A stretch of DNA of 64,000 nucleotides from Pseudomonas palmensis (GCF_017848315.1 NZ_JAFKEC010000013.1:1-64000), one strand, 5' to 3'; positions 9,357 through 19,951 are shown, numbered from the stretch's first letter. The notes: generated by a model from the letters alone, not told the origin. Numbers and translations: made by a program.

Positions 9357-10081
9357 GGCAAATAGGGCAACAGGCGTTGGGTTTCACTGCGCACCACCGC
9401 ATAGCATTCACAACTCAGCCGTTCCAGCTGCGGCCGATCGAGCACCTTGATGTGCCCGCGGCTGTACTCGATCACCCCCAGGCGCTGCAACTTGCCGGCC
9501 GCATCGGTGACGCCTTCGCGGCGCACGCCCAGCATGTTGGCGATCAGCTCCTGGGTCATGTTCAGCTCGTTACCGGTCAGGCGGTCCAGCGACAGCAGCA
9601 GCCAGCGGCACAACTGCTGATCGATCGAGTGGTGGCGATTGCACACGGCGGTCTGTGCCATCTGGGTGATCAGCGACTGGGTGTAGCGCAACATCAGCAG
9701 CAACAGCTCGCCATGGCGGTCGAACTCGTCCTTGAGCCGCTGGCCCGGCAAGCGCCAGGCAAGCCCGGCACTTTGCACCACGGCACGGTTGGAGGTGCTT
9801 TCGCCGCCCATGAACACCGCAATGCCCACCAGCCCCTCATTGCCCACCACGCAGATCTCCGCCGAGGCGCCGTTTTCCATGACATACAGCAGCGAAACGA
9901 TGGCATCGGTGGGAAAGTACACATGCGTCAGCCTGTCGCCCGGCTCGTAGATCACCTTGCCCAGCGGCAAGGCAACCTGCTCAAGGTGCGGCAGCAGCCG
10001 CTCGCGTACCGGGTCGGGCAGGGCGGCGAGCAGATGGTTCTGCCCGCTGGCTGGATCATGGGACATGGGGCCGGCATCCAT
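9344..10081 (-). CDS. Crp/Fnr-family transcriptional regulator
   Basis: About 245 residues: an N-terminal cyclic-nucleotide-binding-like beta roll (GKVIYEPGDRLTHVYFP through VGNEGLVGIAVFMGG) and a C-terminal winged helix with MTQELIANMLGVRREGVTDAAGKLQRLGVI as the HTH. The usual cysteines of Fnr are not apparent, and the cAMP pocket does not match Crp closely, so the ligand is unknown. The start is uncertain: an ATG at 10081 or one at 10066, neither with a strong Shine-Dalgarno; upstream codons would overlap the glucan synthase gene. It lies 11 bases after that gene on the same strand and may be cotranscribed with it. Confidence 0.8.
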   Translation of the reverse strand: MDAGPMSHDPASGQNHLLAALPDPVRERLLPHLEQVALPLGKVIYEPGDRLTHVYFPTDAIVSLLYVMENGASAEICVVGNEGLVGIAVFMGGESTSNRAVVQSAGLAWRLPGQRLKDEFDRHGELLLLMLRYTQSLITQMAQTAVCNRHHSIDQQLCRWLLLSLDRLTGNELNMTQELIANMLGVRREGVTDAAGKLQRLGVIEYSRGHIKVLDRPQLERLSCECYAVVRSETQRLLPYLPLRT

Positions 10082-10092
10082 AGGGTAAGGCC

Positions 10093-13000
10093 CTAGGGTA
10101 CTCCCTTTAGCAAGGGTAACGTCGCGGTTGCCGATGCAGCGCACAGCAAGTTGACCTGATGCTCGGCGCCATCATCGACCAGCGACAGGCTTGTGCCGTC
10201 GATCACCCCGCCATCCAGGCTCAGCACCTGTACGGCCTGTGTGCCCCGGTGCACATCGATGTGATAAACGCTGGCGCCATACCGGTACTGCAGGCTGAAG
10301 CCCGACCATTCTGGCGGCAGCAGCGGTTGCAGCAGCAGAGTGTTGCCCTGGCGCTCCACCCCCAGCAGCGATTCGACGATCAGCCGGTACATCCATCCGG
10401 CCGCACCGGTGTACCAGCTCCAGCCGCCGCGCCCGGCAAGGGGCGCCACACCGTAGACATCCGCCGCCATCACGTAGGGCTCCACCTTGTAGGTGTCGAT
10501 GCGGGTGGCATGGCCCTGGCTCTGGGGGCTGATCATGCGCATCAGTTCCCAGGCGCGGGCGCCGTCGCCCAGGCGGGCGAACGCCATGCTCGCCCACACG
10601 GCGGCGTGGGTGTACTGGCCACCGTTTTCACGAACCCCCGGTACATAGCCCTTGATGTAGCCGGGGTCGAGCGTGCCCTTGTCGAACGGCGGGTCCAGCA
10701 GCAGCACGATGCCGATATCACGCCGCACCAGGTGGCGGTCCAGCGACGCCATGGCACTGCGGCAGTGATCCAGGGGCGCGGCGCCCGACAGTACCGACCA
10801 GCTCTGGGCGATGGAATCGATGCGGCACTCCTGGTTGCTGGCCGACCCCAGGGGCTGGCCATTATCGAAATACGCACGCCGGTACCAGGCGCCGTCCCAG
10901 GCATGGGCCTGCAGGTTGCTGCGCAGCCGCCGCGCCTGCTCGCCGCAGCGCTGGGCAAAGCGGGCATCGCCATGCAACTGCGCCGTTTCGGCGAACCGAC
11001 GCAGCACCTCGTGGGCGAAAAAGCCCAGCCATACGCTTTCGCCTATGCCGTGCTCGCCCACCTTGTTCATGCCGTCGTTCCAGTCGCCGCTGCCCATCAA
11101 CGGCAAGCCGTGGGCCCCGATGGAAAGGCCGTGCTCCAGCGCGCGCTGGCAATGCTGGTAGAGGGGCTCTTGCAGGGGCGAATGACCGGGCAGGTCGTAG
11201 TAGGACTCCTCGCCGTTGTTGAGTGCGCGACCGTCCAGATAGCCGACGGGCTCGTTCAGCACCGCAGTGTCGCCAGTGATCTGCACATAGCGGCTGGTGG
11301 CCAGGGCCAGCCAGAGCATGTCGTCGCTGCAACGGGTTCGCACGCCGCGATCCATCGGCGGGTGCCACCAGTGCTGCACGTCGCCCTGCACGTACTGGTG
11401 GCGGGCACACAGCAGCAGGTGGGCGCGGCTGCTGGCAGGGTCGGCGTGCACCATGGCCATGCTGTCCTGCAACTGGTCCCTGAAGCCAAATGCACCGCCG
11501 GACTGGTAATAGCCGCTGCGGGCATGGAAGCGACAGGCAATCACCTGGTACATCAGCCAGCCGTTGACCAGCACGTCCAGCGCAGGCTCCGGGGTGTGGA
11601 TGCGCAGGCTGCCCAGGGTGGTGCGCCAGTGCTGCGTGACCCGCGCCAGTTCGACGTTGGCGGCGCGTACGCCGCGGTACTGCTGCACCCGCCGGGTGGC
11701 GTCCTTGGCGTCCTGCTCGGCGCCCAGGCGGAACACCACTTCGCGGCTTTCACCAGGCGCCAGCTCGACGCTTACCTGCAGCGCACCACAGGGGTCCATG
11801 CCGCCGCCGAGGCGCCCCGAAAGGCGCGCCCGGCGCAGGGCTGCCGGGTCGGCCAGGGTACCGTTGCGCCCCAGAAACTCGACCCGGTCGCCACTGAGGC
11901 CGGCCTGGGGCCAGTCGCAGTCCAGAAACCCCACGCGGCCCGAGAATTCGATGGAGTAGGCGTTGCGCGCAAACAGCGCGCCACTGAACGGGTCGGCTTC
12001 GGTGACGACGTGCATGGCCGACTTGCTGCGCAAGTCCCCCAGCACCCATTCCACGTAGCAGGTCGCTGACAGGCGTCGCGCACGATCGCCGGTGTTGCGC
12101 AGCACCAGGCGCGAGAATTTGACCGGCGCATCCAGCGCCACGAACACCCACAGCTCACTGTGTATGGCGTCCTGCACATGCTCGAACACGCTGTAGCCAA
12201 AGCCGTGGCGGGTTCGGTAGGCGCCGCTGCCCGGGCAGGGCGCCGGGGTCGGCGACCAGACCTGCCCGGAATCTTCGTCGCGCAGGTACAGCACTTCGCC
12301 GCTGGGGTCGCTGACCGGGTCATTGTGCCAGGGGCTCAAACGGTACTCGTGGGCGTTTTCGTACCAGCTGTAGGCACCGCCGGTTTCCGAGACGATGCTG
12401 CCGAACCCGGGGTTGGCCAGCACGTTGACCCAGGGCGCCGGGGTCGGCTGGCCCGGGCGATGATTGATGATGTATTCGCTGCCGTCGGCGCTGAAGCCGC
12501 CGTAGGCGTTGCCCAGCGTGGGCGCCATGGCCAGCGGCTGCAGCGTGTAGCCGGCACTCTGCGGCCCTTGCAGCAGGCTGGGGGTGAACGGCGCCAGGGC
12601 CGGCTCGATGCGCCGCCGGTGGACCTGCTCGGCCAGGCTGCCATGGCTGTCGTTGAGTATCAGGCGTGCCACCGAGCGCATCAGCGTGCGGTCTTCGCTG
12701 GACAGCTGCTGCGCAGGACGCACGAAGATGCCGCCGGGGCGGTCCAGCAGGGCCGCTTCGACCCCGGAGGTCACCAGGCCCATGATCAGGTCCTGCAGTT
12801 GCTGGCGGTAGCCGGCCTGGTCTTCGTTCCAGATCACCAGGTCCACCACCAGGCCTTTCTGGCGCCAGTAGGCATGGGCCTGGACCATCTGCTGCACCAG
12901 CTCGATGTTGGCCGGGTCGGCGATCTGCACCAGCACGATGGGCAGGTCCCCGGAGATCGCCTGGCCCCACAGCCCCGACTGGCTGCGCCGGTTGCTGGCC

Positions 13001-16000
13001 AGCACGGCGCTTTCGGCGCGCAATGCAGGGTTGGCATACAGCACCGAGGCCGCCATCTGCTCGAACAGCCGGGCATCGGCCATCGAGGTGTTGAGCTGGC
13101 GCAACAGCACCTGGCTGTGGGTCCAGGCCAGGTCGAACACCCGGTCGGCCAGGTGCCGGTCGCGGTATTTGTCGATCAGGTGCAGGCAGGCCTCGCGGCT
13201 GTCGGCCACCCCGGTGACCAGGTCGATGGTGGCGCTCTGGCCAGGCTCCAGGCTGATACGGCAGCGGATGGCCACGACCGGGTCGAGCACCGCACCGGCA
13301 GTGCCGGACAGCTGCTCGCAGGTGTCAGTCAGCGCGGCCGGCGCCTGCAGGGTGCGGCCGCGGCCGATGAAGCGCGCACGGTCGGTTTCGTAGGAGATCT
13401 GCTCGATGTCCGCCCCGTGGGCTGCCAGCAGGTGGCACATCCACGGCACGGCTTCGTCACTGGCACGCGGACGCCGGCTGCACAGGATCGCCTGCAGCGG
13501 TCGCACCAGCTCGGTTTGCACGAACAGCTTGCTGAACGCCGGGTGCAGCGCATCGCTGATGGCCGAGGCCAGCACCACTTCGGCGTAGCTGGTCAGCTCC
13601 AGGGTGCGCCGGGTACGGGCGCGGTTGGTCAGGTGCAGGCGACGCAGCTCGATATCGTCCTCGGGGGACACCACGATCTCGGTGTGGCAGTCGAAGTTGA
13701 ACTCGCGCACGCGAAACTCGGCGCGGGCATCGGTGAACACGGTTTCCTGGCTGTGCGCGCGATGCTGGGTGGGCTGGTAGGTCGTGGACCAGAAATGCCC
13801 GCTGGCCACGTCGCGCAGGTAACAGAAGGTGCCAAGGCTGTCGCTGGCGATGTCTTCGCGCCAGCGCGTCACCGCCATGTCGTTGCAGCGGCTGTAGCCG
13901 CCACCGGCATTGCTGACCATGACGTGGTAGCGCCCGTTGGACAGCAGTTGCACGGCCGGCCGACGACGGTCCGGGTCGGTGAACACGCGCAGCTTGGTTT
14001 CATTGCCCTGGCTGGCATCGTCGACGGTAGGCGCCTGGGCTGCATGCAGGTATTGCGTGGCGCGTTTGGGCACGCGCTCCTGCAGCAGCAGGGCACAGGC
14101 CTGGAAGGCCGGCTCGGCGGCAAAGCGCCGCTGCATGGGCTGACCCAGCAGCAGCGAGGTCAGGGCCAGCAGGCTCATGCCCTGGTGGTGTGCCATGAAC
14201 GAGCGCACCACGGCAGCATCGGAGCCAGGGGGCAGGCGTGCCGGGGTGTAGTCGACCGCCTCGTACAGCCCGAACCGCCCGGCCACCCCCTGCCTGGCCA
14301 GGCGCCGCAGGTTGTGGCAGGCGGCCGCGGGCGCGACCATCAGTGCCAGGGCACTGGCGTAGGGCGCGACCACGTTGTCCTCGCCCAGGCCACGCTTGAG
14401 GCCCAGCCCCGGCACGCCGAAGGCGCGGTACTGGTAGTTCAAGTGCGCATCGACGGTGTTGTAGCCGGACTCCGAAACGCCCCAGGGCGTGCCCAGCTGG
14501 CTGGCATGCTCGATCTGGCGGGTGACGGCCGCCTGGCAGGTCTGGTCGAGCAGTGTGCCTTCGTAGCTGGGCATCACCAGCATCGGCATCAGGTACTCGA
14601 ACATCGAGCCGGACCACGACAGCAGCACCGGCACCCCGGCATTGCTGGTCAGCAGGCGCCCCAGGGCAAACCAGCTTTCCTGAGGCACCTGGCCCTGGGC
14701 GACGACCACGAAACTGGTCAGGCGAACTTCGGATGCCAGCAGGTCGTAGAAGGCGCTGTCCAGGCGTCGCTCATCGACGTTGTAGCCGATCACGAACAAC
14801 TCGCGGCGGGCATCGTAGAGAAAGCCGAAGTCCATGTCGGCCATGGCCTCGACGCGCTGGGCAAGCTGCGCCGCCTGCTGCATGCGCTGGCGGGCCAGGG
14901 CCTGTACCTGCAGCACCTGCGGGCGATCGGCAGCGCACCACTGCTCGGCGTCCAGCCGCGCCAGGTCGCGCCAGCAACCGGTCGGCGGCCGCTTGCCCGG
15001 TTCGTTGGTGGCAGGCAGGGCAAAACGCAGCAGTTCGTCGCGCTGCTCGGTGCACTGACGTTGCAGGCTGTCGAACCAGAAGCGCGCATCCGGATCGTCG
15101 GCGGGCGCCGGCAGGTCGAGTGCGTCCTGCAGCAGTTGCAGCAGATCGTGCGGCTGAGGTGCCAGCAGACGCCGGCATAACGCCTGTACCTCGGTGGCGG
15201 GCAGGCCGGCACTGGTCAAGGCCTGGCCGAAGACTTCCAGGGTATCGAGCAGCCCCTGGGCCTGGCGCGGGTCATCCAGCGGTGTGTCGGCCAGGCCCAG
15301 CAGGCCGGGCTTCAAGGTCAGCAGCAGACCGGCAAGATTGCCGCTGTCCACCGTGGAGACGTACAGCGGTGGCAGGGGTTTCAGGGTGAGGGTGTCGTAC
15401 CAGTTGTAGAAGTGGCGCTGGTGACGCTCCAGCCCGTCCATGCTGTCGAGCATGGACTGCAGGCGCTCGAGCAGCCGCCCGCCGCCCAGGTAACCGAAAT
15501 CGTGGGCGGCCAGGTGGGCCAGCAAGGCCATGCCCATGTTGGTGGGCGAGGTGCGGTGGGCAATGCGGGCAACCGGCAGTTCCTGCACGTTGTCGGGGGG
15601 CAGCCAGTGGTCGTCGGGGCCGACGTATTGCTCGAAAAACGCCCATGTCTGGCGCGCAAGGTTGCGCAGAAAGCGCAGGTCTTCGGCAGTGGGGTCGAAG
15701 TGCGCGCGCGGGGAGGGGCGGCTGATCCACCAGGCCAGTGCCGGGCTGGCCAGCCATGCCAGCAGCAAGGGCGCCGCCAGGGCCAGGGTCATGGGGCTTG
15801 GCAGCAGGCACAGGCCCACGACCAGGGCCAGTATCGGGGCGCTGCACATGCTGCGGTACAAGGCCCCCAGGCGATTGACACTGGTGCGTTCGACTTCCCG
15901 TGACGGGCTCCATTGCAACAGGCGCTGCTTGCTGACCAGCATGCGCCACAGCGTGCGCACGATGGCGTCAAGGCTGTAGTAGGCCTCGTACGGCAGCCAG

Positions 16001-18684
16001 GCCAGGTGCAGGCCGGCGCGCGCAAAGTGCAGGGCGCAGCCGCGCAGCGCCGCCCACAGGTGCTGCGCTAGGGGTACGTCGACAGGCTTGCGCAGCATCT
16101 CCAGCAGGGTGGCGAGCACCGCGTGGGTCAATACCAGCAACAGCGCGGCAAGGGTCCACAGCCCGGGCCGGCCCGAGGCCAGCCAGCCCCACAGCAACAG
16201 GCACAGCAATGCACCGGGCTCCAGGCTGCGGCGCAGGTTGTCGAACAGCTTCCAGCGGGCCAGGGCATCCAGCCGGTTGCGCGCATAGGTGCCGCCAGCG
16301 GTGGGCGCCCAGGGCAACACCCACGGCAGCAGTTGCCAGTCCCCGCGAATCCAGCGGTGGCGGCGCTTGACGTCGGCGCTGTAGCGGGCCGGGTACTCTT
16401 CGAACACCTGAACATCGCTGAGCAACCCGCTGCGGGCGTAGCAGCCCTCGATCAGGTCGTGGCTGAGGATGCGGTTGTCCGGCAGGCAGCCTTGCAGCGC
16501 CTGCTCGAACGCATCCACGTCGTAGATACCCTTGCCGATGAACGAGCCTTGTTCGAACAGGTCCTGGTACACGTCCGACACTGCGCGGGTGTACGGGTCG
16601 ACGCCGGCGTCGCTGCCGAACAGTCGCGCATACAGCGAGCGCGCCGCGCTGGGCAGGCTGATGCCGACCCGCGGTTGCAGGATGGCGTAGCCGCGGCCAG
16701 CCTGGGCGCGGTTGAGCGGGTGCTGCATGGCCCCGACGAACTGGCGGGCCGCATTGCGCGGCAGCTGGGTGTCGGTGTCCAGGGTGATGACGTAACGTAC
16801 CGCCTCCAGCACCTGGACATCCCCCACCTGCAACATGAAGCGCCCCTCACCGTGCCCGCGCAGCAGTGCATTGAGATCGGCCAGCTTGCCGCGCTTGCGT
16901 TCCACGCCCATCCACACCTGCTCGGCGGGATTCCAGCGCCGCGGACGGTGCAGCAGCACGAAGCGCGCATCGTTCGGGTACTTGTGGTTCAGGCCCTCGA
17001 TCAGGCTGGCGGCCAGGGCCATCAGCGCGGCGTCTTCAGGCAGGGTTTCGCTGGGCGCATCGAGAAAATCGGTCAGCAGGGCAAAGTGCAGGTACTCGTC
17101 ACGATTGGCCAGAAAGCGCACTTCCAGCCCCTCTGCCAACTCCTCGATATCGGCGGCATTGGCCATCAGCGTGGGCACCACCACCAAAGTACGCGCCTCA
17201 GCGGGCAGGCCCTCGCTGAAATCCAGGCGCGGCAGCAGGCGGGGCGTCACGCTCAGGGTCACCAGCCAGTTGACCAGGTCGATGGCCAGGCGGCTGGTCA
17301 TCACCAGCGTGGGCAGGGCCAGCGCAAGCAGCACTGGCAGTGACCAGCCATCGCGCAGCGTGGTGTACAGCAGCGGTGCGCTCAGGCCCAGCGTGAGCAG
17401 CGCCACCGGGCCGAGGAAGAACGTGAGTGGCGCGCGATGCAGCAGGCGCCGCCAACGCTCGCCCAGCGCCACGCCGGCGTGCACGCGGCGCTCGAGCTGC
17501 GCTCGCCCGGCGCCGACCAGGTAGAACCCCACATGGGTGGTGGCGCTGGCGTGTGGCAGCGGGCTGGGTGCACCGGCGGCCAGTTCGACGGCGGCGCGGG
17601 CGATTGCCGCCTGCGACTGTGCGCTGTGCCGGGACAGGCGTTCGATGACATGCCGGTAATGATCGCGGCTGGCGAAGTCCATGGCTGGGTAGATGCCGGC
17701 AGGATCGCTGCGCAGCACCCGTTCGACGTGGCTCATGTGCTCGACGAATTCGCGCCAGTCGCTGGTGGCGAGCAGCCGCAGGCTGGCAATGCTGTTGCTG
17801 ACCGAGACCTGGTCGGCTGCCTGCTGCTGGGCATCGAGCTGCACCTGACGCTCGATGCTCAGGCCGGATTCGGCGAGCATCTGCTCCACCCAGGTCAGCG
17901 GCTGGATCAGCGCGGCGCTCTGGCCTTGCAGGCGGCGTGCGAGCTCGGCGACGAAGGCGGCGGTCATCGGCGGCTGCGAGCGCGCCATGTCGGCCAGTAC
18001 CAGCACCACGCTCTTGGCGTCGCGCCCGGCGGTCTCGCGCAGGCGGTCGGCCCAGTCGTTGGCCAGGTTGCGGTCGGCCCAGCTGGCCATGACCCGCGAG
18101 GCAACCCGGCGCAGGTTTTCGATCAGCGCCAGGCGCAGCATGATCGGAATGGCCCACAGCTCGCCCAGCGCCAGGGAGGTGACGCTCTGGTAGGCCTCGA
18201 CGAAGTGGCTCAGGCTGTCCACGTCGACGCGTCCATCGCCATGGGCGATGGTTTCGAGGGCGATGTCATACACCCGCGGCAGCCCGCTGGACACGCCGTT
18301 GGCCAGGCGTGGCAGCTCCCGGCTGTAGCCTTTGGGCAGGTGGGTCTTGGCGATGCGGATGTGTTCTTCGACCAGGTAGTAGTTGTCCAGCAGCCATTCG
18401 GCCGCCGGCGTGACCCGTCGTGCGGTGGGCTGTTCGGCGATCAGCACCGCGCAGCTGCTGGCCAGGGTCCGTTCGTTGTCGGCCAGCCGTGCCAGCAGGG
18501 TGTCCTTGCCGCTGCGGGGGCTGAGGGCGTGATGCTGGGCCAGAAAGGTGCCGTGGGCGGCCATCTGCTCGGCGCTGAACAGTTCGGAGCGCAGGATGGC
18601 TTCGTATTCGAACTTGCGGGGTGTGGTGCGCCAAAGGCCTGCGTTGCGCAGGCTGGCGCGTGCACGGCTCCAGTAATTATCCAT
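10093..18684 (-). CDS. ndvB: Cyclic beta-1,2-glucan synthase (NdvB/Cgs-like)
   Basis: 2863 residues, the usual size of the family. An N-terminal cytosolic region is followed by membrane helices around residue 430 and a GT84 glycosyltransferase domain with DTDTQLPR near 635 and RHRWIRGDWQ near 778. More membrane helices follow, then a middle glucoamylase-like region and a GH94-type C-terminal phosphorylase domain with GSGDWNDGMN near 2533, which carries the family's acid residue. Such enzymes build linear beta-1,2-glucan from UDP-glucose, fix its length and cyclise it for the periplasm (osmoprotection, biofilm tolerance). The ATG at 18684 is preceded by AGG and avoids an 18-codon N-terminal extension. 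Long opposite-strand open frames within it are composition artefacts. Confidence 0.92.
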   Translation of the reverse strand: MDNYWSRARASLRNAGLWRTTPRKFEYEAILRSELFSAEQMAAHGTFLAQHHALSPRSGKDTLLARLADNERTLASSCAVLIAEQPTARRVTPAAEWLLDNYYLVEEHIRIAKTHLPKGYSRELPRLANGVSSGLPRVYDIALETIAHGDGRVDVDSLSHFVEAYQSVTSLALGELWAIPIMLRLALIENLRRVASRVMASWADRNLANDWADRLRETAGRDAKSVVLVLADMARSQPPMTAAFVAELARRLQGQSAALIQPLTWVEQMLAESGLSIERQVQLDAQQQAADQVSVSNSIASLRLLATSDWREFVEHMSHVERVLRSDPAGIYPAMDFASRDHYRHVIERLSRHSAQSQAAIARAAVELAAGAPSPLPHASATTHVGFYLVGAGRAQLERRVHAGVALGERWRRLLHRAPLTFFLGPVALLTLGLSAPLLYTTLRDGWSLPVLLALALPTLVMTSRLAIDLVNWLVTLSVTPRLLPRLDFSEGLPAEARTLVVVPTLMANAADIEELAEGLEVRFLANRDEYLHFALLTDFLDAPSETLPEDAALMALAASLIEGLNHKYPNDARFVLLHRPRRWNPAEQVWMGVERKRGKLADLNALLRGHGEGRFMLQVGDVQVLEAVRYVITLDTDTQLPRNAARQFVGAMQHPLNRAQAGRGYAILQPRVGISLPSAARSLYARLFGSDAGVDPYTRAVSDVYQDLFEQGSFIGKGIYDVDAFEQALQGCLPDNRILSHDLIEGCYARSGLLSDVQVFEEYPARYSADVKRRHRWIRGDWQLLPWVLPWAPTAGGTYARNRLDALARWKLFDNLRRSLEPGALLCLLLWGWLASGRPGLWTLAALLLVLTHAVLATLLEMLRKPVDVPLAQHLWAALRGCALHFARAGLHLAWLPYEAYYSLDAIVRTLWRMLVSKQRLLQWSPSREVERTSVNRLGALYRSMCSAPILALVVGLCLLPSPMTLALAAPLLLAWLASPALAWWISRPSPRAHFDPTAEDLRFLRNLARQTWAFFEQYVGPDDHWLPPDNVQELPVARIAHRTSPTNMGMALLAHLAAHDFGYLGGGRLLERLQSMLDSMDGLERHQRHFYNWYDTLTLKPLPPLYVSTVDSGNLAGLLLTLKPGLLGLADTPLDDPRQAQGLLDTLEVFGQALTSAGLPATEVQALCRRLLAPQPHDLLQLLQDALDLPAPADDPDARFWFDSLQRQCTEQRDELLRFALPATNEPGKRPPTGCWRDLARLDAEQWCAADRPQVLQVQALARQRMQQAAQLAQRVEAMADMDFGFLYDARRELFVIGYNVDERRLDSAFYDLLASEVRLTSFVVVAQGQVPQESWFALGRLLTSNAGVPVLLSWSGSMFEYLMPMLVMPSYEGTLLDQTCQAAVTRQIEHASQLGTPWGVSESGYNTVDAHLNYQYRAFGVPGLGLKRGLGEDNVVAPYASALALMVAPAAACHNLRRLARQGVAGRFGLYEAVDYTPARLPPGSDAAVVRSFMAHHQGMSLLALTSLLLGQPMQRRFAAEPAFQACALLLQERVPKRATQYLHAAQAPTVDDASQGNETKLRVFTDPDRRRPAVQLLSNGRYHVMVSNAGGGYSRCNDMAVTRWREDIASDSLGTFCYLRDVASGHFWSTTYQPTQHRAHSQETVFTDARAEFRVREFNFDCHTEIVVSPEDDIELRRLHLTNRARTRRTLELTSYAEVVLASAISDALHPAFSKLFVQTELVRPLQAILCSRRPRASDEAVPWMCHLLAAHGADIEQISYETDRARFIGRGRTLQAPAALTDTCEQLSGTAGAVLDPVVAIRCRISLEPGQSATIDLVTGVADSREACLHLIDKYRDRHLADRVFDLAWTHSQVLLRQLNTSMADARLFEQMAASVLYANPALRAESAVLASNRRSQSGLWGQAISGDLPIVLVQIADPANIELVQQMVQAHAYWRQKGLVVDLVIWNEDQAGYRQQLQDLIMGLVTSGVEAALLDRPGGIFVRPAQQLSSEDRTLMRSVARLILNDSHGSLAEQVHRRRIEPALAPFTPSLLQGPQSAGYTLQPLAMAPTLGNAYGGFSADGSEYIINHRPGQPTPAPWVNVLANPGFGSIVSETGGAYSWYENAHEYRLSPWHNDPVSDPSGEVLYLRDEDSGQVWSPTPAPCPGSGAYRTRHGFGYSVFEHVQDAIHSELWVFVALDAPVKFSRLVLRNTGDRARRLSATCYVEWVLGDLRSKSAMHVVTEADPFSGALFARNAYSIEFSGRVGFLDCDWPQAGLSGDRVEFLGRNGTLADPAALRRARLSGRLGGGMDPCGALQVSVELAPGESREVVFRLGAEQDAKDATRRVQQYRGVRAANVELARVTQHWRTTLGSLRIHTPEPALDVLVNGWLMYQVIACRFHARSGYYQSGGAFGFRDQLQDSMAMVHADPASSRAHLLLCARHQYVQGDVQHWWHPPMDRGVRTRCSDDMLWLALATSRYVQITGDTAVLNEPVGYLDGRALNNGEESYYDLPGHSPLQEPLYQHCQRALEHGLSIGAHGLPLMGSGDWNDGMNKVGEHGIGESVWLGFFAHEVLRRFAETAQLHGDARFAQRCGEQARRLRSNLQAHAWDGAWYRRAYFDNGQPLGSASNQECRIDSIAQSWSVLSGAAPLDHCRSAMASLDRHLVRRDIGIVLLLDPPFDKGTLDPGYIKGYVPGVRENGGQYTHAAVWASMAFARLGDGARAWELMRMISPQSQGHATRIDTYKVEPYVMAADVYGVAPLAGRGGWSWYTGAAGWMYRLIVESLLGVERQGNTLLLQPLLPPEWSGFSLQYRYGASVYHIDVHRGTQAVQVLSLDGGVIDGTSLSLVDDGAEHQVNLLCAASATATLPLLKGVP

Positions 18685-18850
18685 AAAGGCCTGTAGGTGC
18701 TCGCGTCGCGGGGTCTGGCCCCCAGTGTGGCGACACATGGCGCAGGCGTCTGTTCGCTAGCGAACACAGTGGGCTTTGTGCCCTGCAACCCGGTAGGCGC
18801 AGGCCATGCCAGCGAAGGGCAGCGCGCACCTTGCGGCGACGGCGTCGGTG

Positions 18851-18879
18851 CCTTCGCCGGCAAGGCCGGCTCCTACAGG
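18851..18879 (+). repeat. Pseudomonas-type REP element
   Basis: A GC-rich imperfect palindrome (GCCGG, loop CAAGG, CCGGC at 18856-18870) followed by TCCTACAGG, the tail typical of Pseudomonas REP sequences. It sits between the 5' end of the glucan synthase gene and the 3' end of the LysR gene, a usual extragenic location. Confidence 0.75.
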
Positions 18880-18895
18880 GCGCCGGTAACGCCGC

Positions 18896-19792
18896 TCAGC
18901 TGTCGGGAAACTCGACCGACAGCAGCCACTGGGTGAACGCCTGCAGCGCTGGCAACTGCTGATAGCGCGTGGCGTAGGTGAGGTAGTAGCCACGCCCGCT
19001 GTCCACCGGCTCGAACAAGGCCACCAGCTCACCGCTGGCGATCTCGTCCTGCACCAGGATGCGTGGCACCAGCCCGATGCCGATACCGGCCACCGCCGCC
19101 TGGATCAGGTGGGCAGTCAGCTCGAAGCCCGGCCCCATGCGCATGGCCCGGTGCTGCAGGCCGTTCTGTTCGAACCAGTCGGCCCAGGCATGGGGGCGTG
19201 ACACCACGCTTAGCAGAGCCTGCTGCGAGATGTCCGCCGGCGTCAGGCTGGCGTAGCCGGGCAGGGCGCCAGGGCTGGCCACCACCACCAGCGTCTCGGA
19301 CAGCAGCCGATGCGCCACATGACCGGGCCAATGCCCGGTGCCGACACTGATGAAGGCGTGCATCTGATCCTTGTCCTGCTCGGCCGGGGCAATGCGCGAA
19401 TGCATGTGCACCAGCACGCCGGGGTGGCGGCGGTAGAAGTCATTCATGCGCGGCAGCAGCCACTTGGAGCCGAACGTGGGCAGCACCGCCAGGTGCAGCG
19501 GCCCGTCGCCGGCCTTGTGGGCGATGGTCTGCAGCGTCGCGTTGCGAATGCGGGCCAGGGCCGCGGCCAGCTCGTGGTGATACAGGGCGCCGGCGGCGGT
19601 GAGCTCGATATGCCGGCCCACGCGGCTGAACAACGCCACCTCCAGTTGCGCCTCCAGCGCCTGCACCTGGCGACTGACCGCACTCTGGGTCAGTGCCAGT
19701 TCTTCGGCCGCCTTGGTGAAGCTGCCATGGCGCGCCGAGGCCTCAAACGCGATAAGCACCGACATGGAAGGGGTGAGTCGTCTTGGATTCAT
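18896..19792 (-). CDS. LysR-family transcriptional regulator, GcvA-like
   Basis: 298 residues. The N-terminal winged HTH shows FEASARHGSFTKAAEELALTQSAVSRQVQALE, followed by a type 2 periplasmic-binding-like effector domain. It is divergent from the YdiJ-like dehydrogenase gene across about 160 bases, the standard arrangement for a LysR regulator and its target, so it probably controls that gene in response to a related hydroxy acid. The shared gap contains CATAAAGCTCATGC and CATAAAGCATGC, two similar segments that could be regulator half-sites. Confidence 0.88.
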   Translation of the reverse strand: MNPRRLTPSMSVLIAFEASARHGSFTKAAEELALTQSAVSRQVQALEAQLEVALFSRVGRHIELTAAGALYHHELAAALARIRNATLQTIAHKAGDGPLHLAVLPTFGSKWLLPRMNDFYRRHPGVLVHMHSRIAPAEQDKDQMHAFISVGTGHWPGHVAHRLLSETLVVVASPGALPGYASLTPADISQQALLSVVSRPHAWADWFEQNGLQHRAMRMGPGFELTAHLIQAAVAGIGIGLVPRILVQDEIASGELVALFEPVDSGRGYYLTYATRYQQLPALQAFTQWLLSVEFPDS

Positions 19793-19951
19793 TCATAAAG
19801 CTCATGCAAAAGTCACACGAAATTCAGTTGTAGGCCCGCGCCGCACACGGGAACATAGCCCCATAAAGCATGCGGCAGACCTTGCCTGGCTGCCAAGCAT
19901 ACGTGTTTTGAATGTGACGCTGCGTCATATATCGCCTCAGGATCCCTTGTC

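Noticed and set aside
10159..12069. 636-codon open frame on the plus strand
   Set aside because: Antisense shadow of the glucan synthase GH94 region; no family motif or ribosome-binding site.
12160..15180. 1006-codon open frame on the plus strand
   Set aside because: It lies entirely opposite the cyclic glucan synthase gene. The product is rich in Gly, Gln, His and Ala without domain pattern, as expected from antisense of high-GC codon use.
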